From Candidatus Peregrinibacteria bacterium (GTDB lineage: Bacteria > Patescibacteriota > Gracilibacteria > Peribacterales > Peribacteraceae): 32,616 nt of DNA. The translations under genes were made by a program, and so were the position numbers. Positions 29,811-32,616 of the stretch are shown here, piece after piece. Location: the NCBI GenBank assembly GCA_018662075.1, contig JABJGX010000053.1:1-32616 (forward strand), read 5' to 3'. The notes below the pieces were generated by a model. That model saw only the letters and a program-made list of their open reading frames with translations, was not told the origin of the DNA and ran no database searches. Within the stretch, counting starts at the first letter, position 1; every line of letters starts with the position of its first letter.

Positions 29811-31526
29811 TTGAAACAAATATTACAAATTGTAAACAACAGGCTTAACAGTGCATTTGTCGCTGTATTTAGCGCTTTACCATTTCCAGTAGCAGCTGTA
29901 TCCAACGATCAGCTCTTTTCGGAGTCCATGGATAAGGATTCCAACACAGTTATGATTGTGGCGACTTTCCTCATAATCTCTGCAGTTCTAACAAGAATCT
30001 GGATGGGAATTATGAACTATTCGTCTGTGGCACATGATCCTATCGATTTACTAGAGGCACGCAAAAGAAGTCCGTACCTTCCATCATTTAAAGTAATCAT
30101 TACAACGGTAGTATGTACAGCTGGATTGTTTCTTCTCAGCATAAAGACCATGGGTGGCATCGTGCCATTTGATGGACCTGATAGTCAGACCAAGGCTGCA
30201 ATCTTCTTTGGAATAATGGGGCTTGTAAGTGTGGCAGCAGAATTTCTCTGGCCGAAAGCCAAGTATTATGTGTTCGCATTTTCCATTGGAACGTTAGTGA
30301 CATTCATTCTCGTTGGATTTTATTACATGCTTTTCGACAGAACAGTAGCCCAAGATCCGTTCTTTATGGCATTGGGAATTGTGTGTGTCGTCATAGCATG
30401 GAGATTCCTCTTTGGTCCTTGGAGACCTAAGGTGAAGGCGACAGTACTTGGAACATTTATCCTCTGGCTATCTGTCCATATTCTTTTGAAAGAGGCACCG
30501 TCAGACAGGACAGCAAGACTTCTTGCTACATTCATTGCATTTATTCCAGCAGTGATCTGGTGCATGTTATTCCTCAAAGAACACAAGCAACGCATGAGCC
30601 TGGTTATTCTGATGTTCTTTTCTGGAATGCTTTCAACAGCACCAATTCTATTTTATGACATGATGGTACGTCATAAAGTAGAGCTTCAGTTCTTTTTGTT
30701 TAAAGTCACCCCTGAAAACTTTACCCGAAGCACCAATGCTTTTGTAAGCGGAAACCTTGTCGGTGTGACTGGCATGAAGTCGACTCTTGTTGCGACGCTT
30801 ATATCGTTCTTGATTGTTGGCTTAATTGAAGAGGTGTCAAAGTTCTGGGTACTAAAAAAGAGTGGACAGAATTTCTTTAGTTCTATTGATGATGTGTTGC
30901 AACTTGGAATCATCGTAGCTATTGGTTTTGCATTTGCAGAAAATGTGTTAAACCCAAGCTACTTCATTTCATTTGTTCGATCGTATCTTATTAATCCAGA
31001 AGTACCACAGTGGGGAGCCTTTATGGGGAATGTTCTTGGACGTGCCATCCTGACAAATATGGTACACATCCTTTCAACCGGAGTATTTGCATACTGTTAC
31101 GGACTTGCACTCTTTGCAGGGCCCGTAATAGAAGAAGAGCATAAAAACGGAAGGGTCCACATCATCCCGCACTTCATTCATAATCTGTTCCGTATTCCAG
31201 AAAAGATGATATTCCGTAGGGAAATGATGATCATTGGACTTATGAGCTCTGTGGTATTGCATGGTGTCTTTAACTTCCTTGTAACCCTACCAGACCTACT
31301 TCCAGGAAATCCACGAACGCTTGGTGACATCTTTGGATCAGCCCCAGACTCATTCTTGCATTACATTGCACTGCTGATTATTCCTTCTATGTTCTACGTT
31401 GTTGGAGGGTTTTGGATACTCTCTGTTCTGTTCTACAGAAAGCAGGTTATGAAAGAGCGAGGAGTACTTGTTGAGAGCGACAATTTGGTAGATTCAGATA
31501 CGTTTTACGCCCAATACGCGAAGTAG
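29811..31526 (+). CDS. PrsW-like intramembrane protease, enlarged
   Basis: A multi-span membrane protein of 571 residues. The PrsW signature lies in the second half: E340/E341/K344 in GLIEEVSKFW, then D361 and E377/N378 in SSIDDVLQLGIIVAIGFAFAEN, H419 in LTNMVHILSTG, and H484/N488 in VLHGVFNFL. This is the glutamate/histidine active-site pattern of the family, which cleaves substrates inside the membrane (for example anti-sigma factors). The N-terminal half has at least six extra hydrophobic segments (about 45-68, 92-112, 128-145, 153-172, 184-200, 211-226), making it longer than typical PrsW. TTG at 29811 gives a signal-like first segment; an ATG at residue 40 is the alternative. An S41 protease follows with its own promoter. 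Confidence 0.85.
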   Translation: MKQILQIVNNRLNSAFVAVFSALPFPVAAVSNDQLFSESMDKDSNTVMIVATFLIISAVLTRIWMGIMNYSSVAHDPIDLLEARKRSPYLPSFKVIITTVVCTAGLFLLSIKTMGGIVPFDGPDSQTKAAIFFGIMGLVSVAAEFLWPKAKYYVFAFSIGTLVTFILVGFYYMLFDRTVAQDPFFMALGIVCVVIAWRFLFGPWRPKVKATVLGTFILWLSVHILLKEAPSDRTARLLATFIAFIPAVIWCMLFLKEHKQRMSLVILMFFSGMLSTAPILFYDMMVRHKVELQFFLFKVTPENFTRSTNAFVSGNLVGVTGMKSTLVATLISFLIVGLIEEVSKFWVLKKSGQNFFSSIDDVLQLGIIVAIGFAFAENVLNPSYFISFVRSYLINPEVPQWGAFMGNVLGRAILTNMVHILSTGVFAYCYGLALFAGPVIEEEHKNGRVHIIPHFIHNLFRIPEKMIFRREMMIIGLMSSVVLHGVFNFLVTLPDLLPGNPRTLGDIFGSAPDSFLHYIALLIIPSMFYVVGGFWILSVLFYRKQVMKERGVLVESDNLVDSDTFYAQYAK

Positions 31527-31541
31527 ACTACATTTGGCTCA

Positions 31542-31570
31542 TTGGTAATCGAAGCGTTGCTTGCTATACT
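31542..31570 (+). promoter_or_regulatory. Promoter of the S41 protease gene
   Basis: TTGGTA (31542-31547), 17-nt spacer, TATACT (31565-31570) preceded by TGC. The expected start near 31577 lies after the ATG at 31573 and before the one at 31597, so the latter is the likely initiator. Confidence 0.65.
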
Positions 31571-31596
31571 ACATGCGACCTTTTTTCCTCTTTATT

Positions 31597-32616
31597 ATGA
31601 TCTTTATTTCACGCCGATTTCAGGCCTTACTTACTGTTGTTTCTCTTGTATCAGTTCTTGTTCCTTCCGGAGCCGGGGCTGCAGAAGTACAAGATGTTTT
31701 GCGAACGCCCACTAATGAAGTGGTATCTCGTGGAGATTTCATTCGAGCAGCAGTAACGGTCCTCAATATGGACAACATGAACGTAGATCTTACAAAACAG
31801 CTTCCATACAGAAGGGTAACGAAAGGACTGGAGAAGTATGTACGCATTGCGCATGATAAAAATGCACTAGAATCCTTTGGATACGATTTGTTGCTTGCAC
31901 AAGGGATAACAAGAGGGCAAGCACTACGGTTACTTGTTAACCTGACAGGATATGACACAGCAGTGCCTGTAGTATTTACTGATGTAAAAGTCGGAACACC
32001 TGACGAGAGAGCCGTACGCGTAGCAGTAGAAAAAGAATGGATGAACCCGATAAAAGACAATCTGTTTGGTGTTCGTCGATTGCTTACTGGTGGGGACGCT
32101 AAACTTCTTTTACGGAAAGTATTAGGGGAGCAGGGGATTGAAAGCCAGGTAGACACGAACGATACGCCAACTATTCGTATCAATTATAAGAGTAATGACC
32201 GCTTGATGAACCTTCCAAAGACACAGATTCTTGAATCTATTTGGAGCATGATTGAACGTGAATTCTTATATAGTGAGGATATTGATGTTGAAGAGGCAGC
32301 ATTCCGTGCTGCAGAAGGACTGGTGAGCAGTCTTGGTGATAAGTACACAACATTCATGCGACCAGCAAAGGCGCAGCAGTTCCAGTCTCAGATTAATGGA
32401 GAGGTTATTGGTATTGGTGCTCAGGTAGAGTTCATAGACGAGATTCTGACAATCGTCACACCAATTGTTGGCTCTCCTGCAGAAGCTGCTGGCCTTAATC
32501 CTGCCGACCAGATTTTAAAGGTTGATGGAGTACCTCTCGCAGGTCTTAGCTTCCAGGACTCAGTTGGAAAAGTCCGTGGACCAAAAGGGTCTACTGTAAA
32601 GCTTACCATTCGTCGT
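31597..32616 (+). CDS. Exported S41 (CtpA-like) carboxy-terminal processing protease with SLH-like region, cut by window edge
   Basis: From ATG 31597, 340 residues are visible and the frame stays open to the edge. A signal peptide comes first (MIFISRRFQALLTVVSLVSV, ending GAGAAE). The next 180 residues look like degenerate SLH repeats: RGDFIRAAVTVLNMD, ITRGQALRLLVNLTG, and FTDVKVGTPDERAVRVAVEKEWMNP (shape FxDV ... A ... GW). Then comes the S41 family start, LGDKYTTFMRP, and a PDZ domain (GEVIGIGAQVEF, IVGSPAEAAGLNPADQILKVDG, GPKGSTVKLTIRR). The Ser-Lys catalytic core would lie beyond the edge. The enzyme trims proteins outside the membrane; the SLH part would hold it at the wall. A start at 31573 is possible but conflicts with the promoter. 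Confidence 0.85.
   Translation, partial: MIFISRRFQALLTVVSLVSVLVPSGAGAAEVQDVLRTPTNEVVSRGDFIRAAVTVLNMDNMNVDLTKQLPYRRVTKGLEKYVRIAHDKNALESFGYDLLLAQGITRGQALRLLVNLTGYDTAVPVVFTDVKVGTPDERAVRVAVEKEWMNPIKDNLFGVRRLLTGGDAKLLLRKVLGEQGIESQVDTNDTPTIRINYKSNDRLMNLPKTQILESIWSMIEREFLYSEDIDVEEAAFRAAEGLVSSLGDKYTTFMRPAKAQQFQSQINGEVIGIGAQVEFIDEILTIVTPIVGSPAEAAGLNPADQILKVDGVPLAGLSFQDSVGKVRGPKGSTVKLTIRR

Noticed and set aside
1..32616. UGA read as glycine (genetic code 25)
   Set aside because: No recognised gene has an in-frame TGA; all reach family length under the standard code. UGA seems unused rather than reassigned.
1..32616. tRNA, rRNA, CRISPR, IS element or phage genes
   Set aside because: I scanned the intergenic regions and saw no cloverleaf, array of spaced direct repeats, or transposase/integrase motif.

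Overview
The window looks like a compact bacterial chromosome of the Candidate Phyla Radiation (Patescibacteria) type. The best guess is the Peregrinibacteria/Peribacteria/Gracilibacteria side of that group, but this is inference. The grounds are very tight gene packing (convergent genes separated by 0-3 nt or overlapping by 4 nt), many small lineage-specific proteins, a VirD4/TraD-like membrane ATPase of a kind frequent in CPR genomes, S-layer homology (SLH) surface proteins, almost no Shine-Dalgarno sequences, and stop usage restricted to TAA and TAG. No tRNA, rRNA, CRISPR array, transposase or phage gene was seen.

Layout. 1-1612 (minus): an unknown membrane-anchored protein, a CofE-like gamma-glutamyl ligase and the N-terminal part of PurN, cut by the window edge. 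1712-5272 (plus): four unrecognised genes (zinc ribbon, lipoprotein, coiled coil, 826-residue acidic protein) closed by a strong terminator. 5329-9440: rpoC as its own transcription unit, with promoter, structured leader and terminator, and no rpoB beside it. 9452-12673: rpsL-rpsG-fusA, without tuf. 12691-13617: a ribD whose C-terminus is short. 13621-15740 (minus): a Lys/Ala/Pro-rich protein, a 54-residue lipoprotein with a near-ideal expression cassette, and a flavodoxin-fold oxidoreductase. 16032-19839: class II (B12-dependent) ribonucleotide reductase behind two NrdR boxes, plus a small downstream gene. 19999-21389 (minus): ychF and an RNHCP zinc protein. 21494-22783: an SLH-sortase fusion. 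22784-25732 (minus): the VirD4-like ATPase and a stand-alone response-regulator receiver. 25808-27560 (minus): rpsB-tsf with a nested structured leader and a terminator. 27763-29585: a small unknown gene convergent with glyS. 29811-32616: a PrsW-like intramembrane protease and an SLH-containing S41 (CtpA-like) protease that runs off the window.

How the genes fit together. About half the window is core information processing (RNA polymerase beta-prime, ribosomal proteins uS12, uS7 and uS2, EF-G, EF-Ts, GlyRS, YchF) and nucleotide supply (PurN, NrdJ). The rest is mostly cell envelope: sortase, S41 protease, PrsW, lipoproteins and the membrane ATPase, which suggests an SLH-anchored surface-processing system. 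Three genes touch flavin or deazaflavin chemistry (CofE-like, RibD, FMN-type reductase).

Signals cutting across genes are the most unusual part. Many -10 boxes sit only 6-9 nt before the start codon, so those mRNAs should be leaderless. Operon-internal genes instead start after long G-free tracts. TGA is used neither as a stop nor as a sense codon in any recognised gene. Family assignments rest on motif recognition by eye; no database search was possible.
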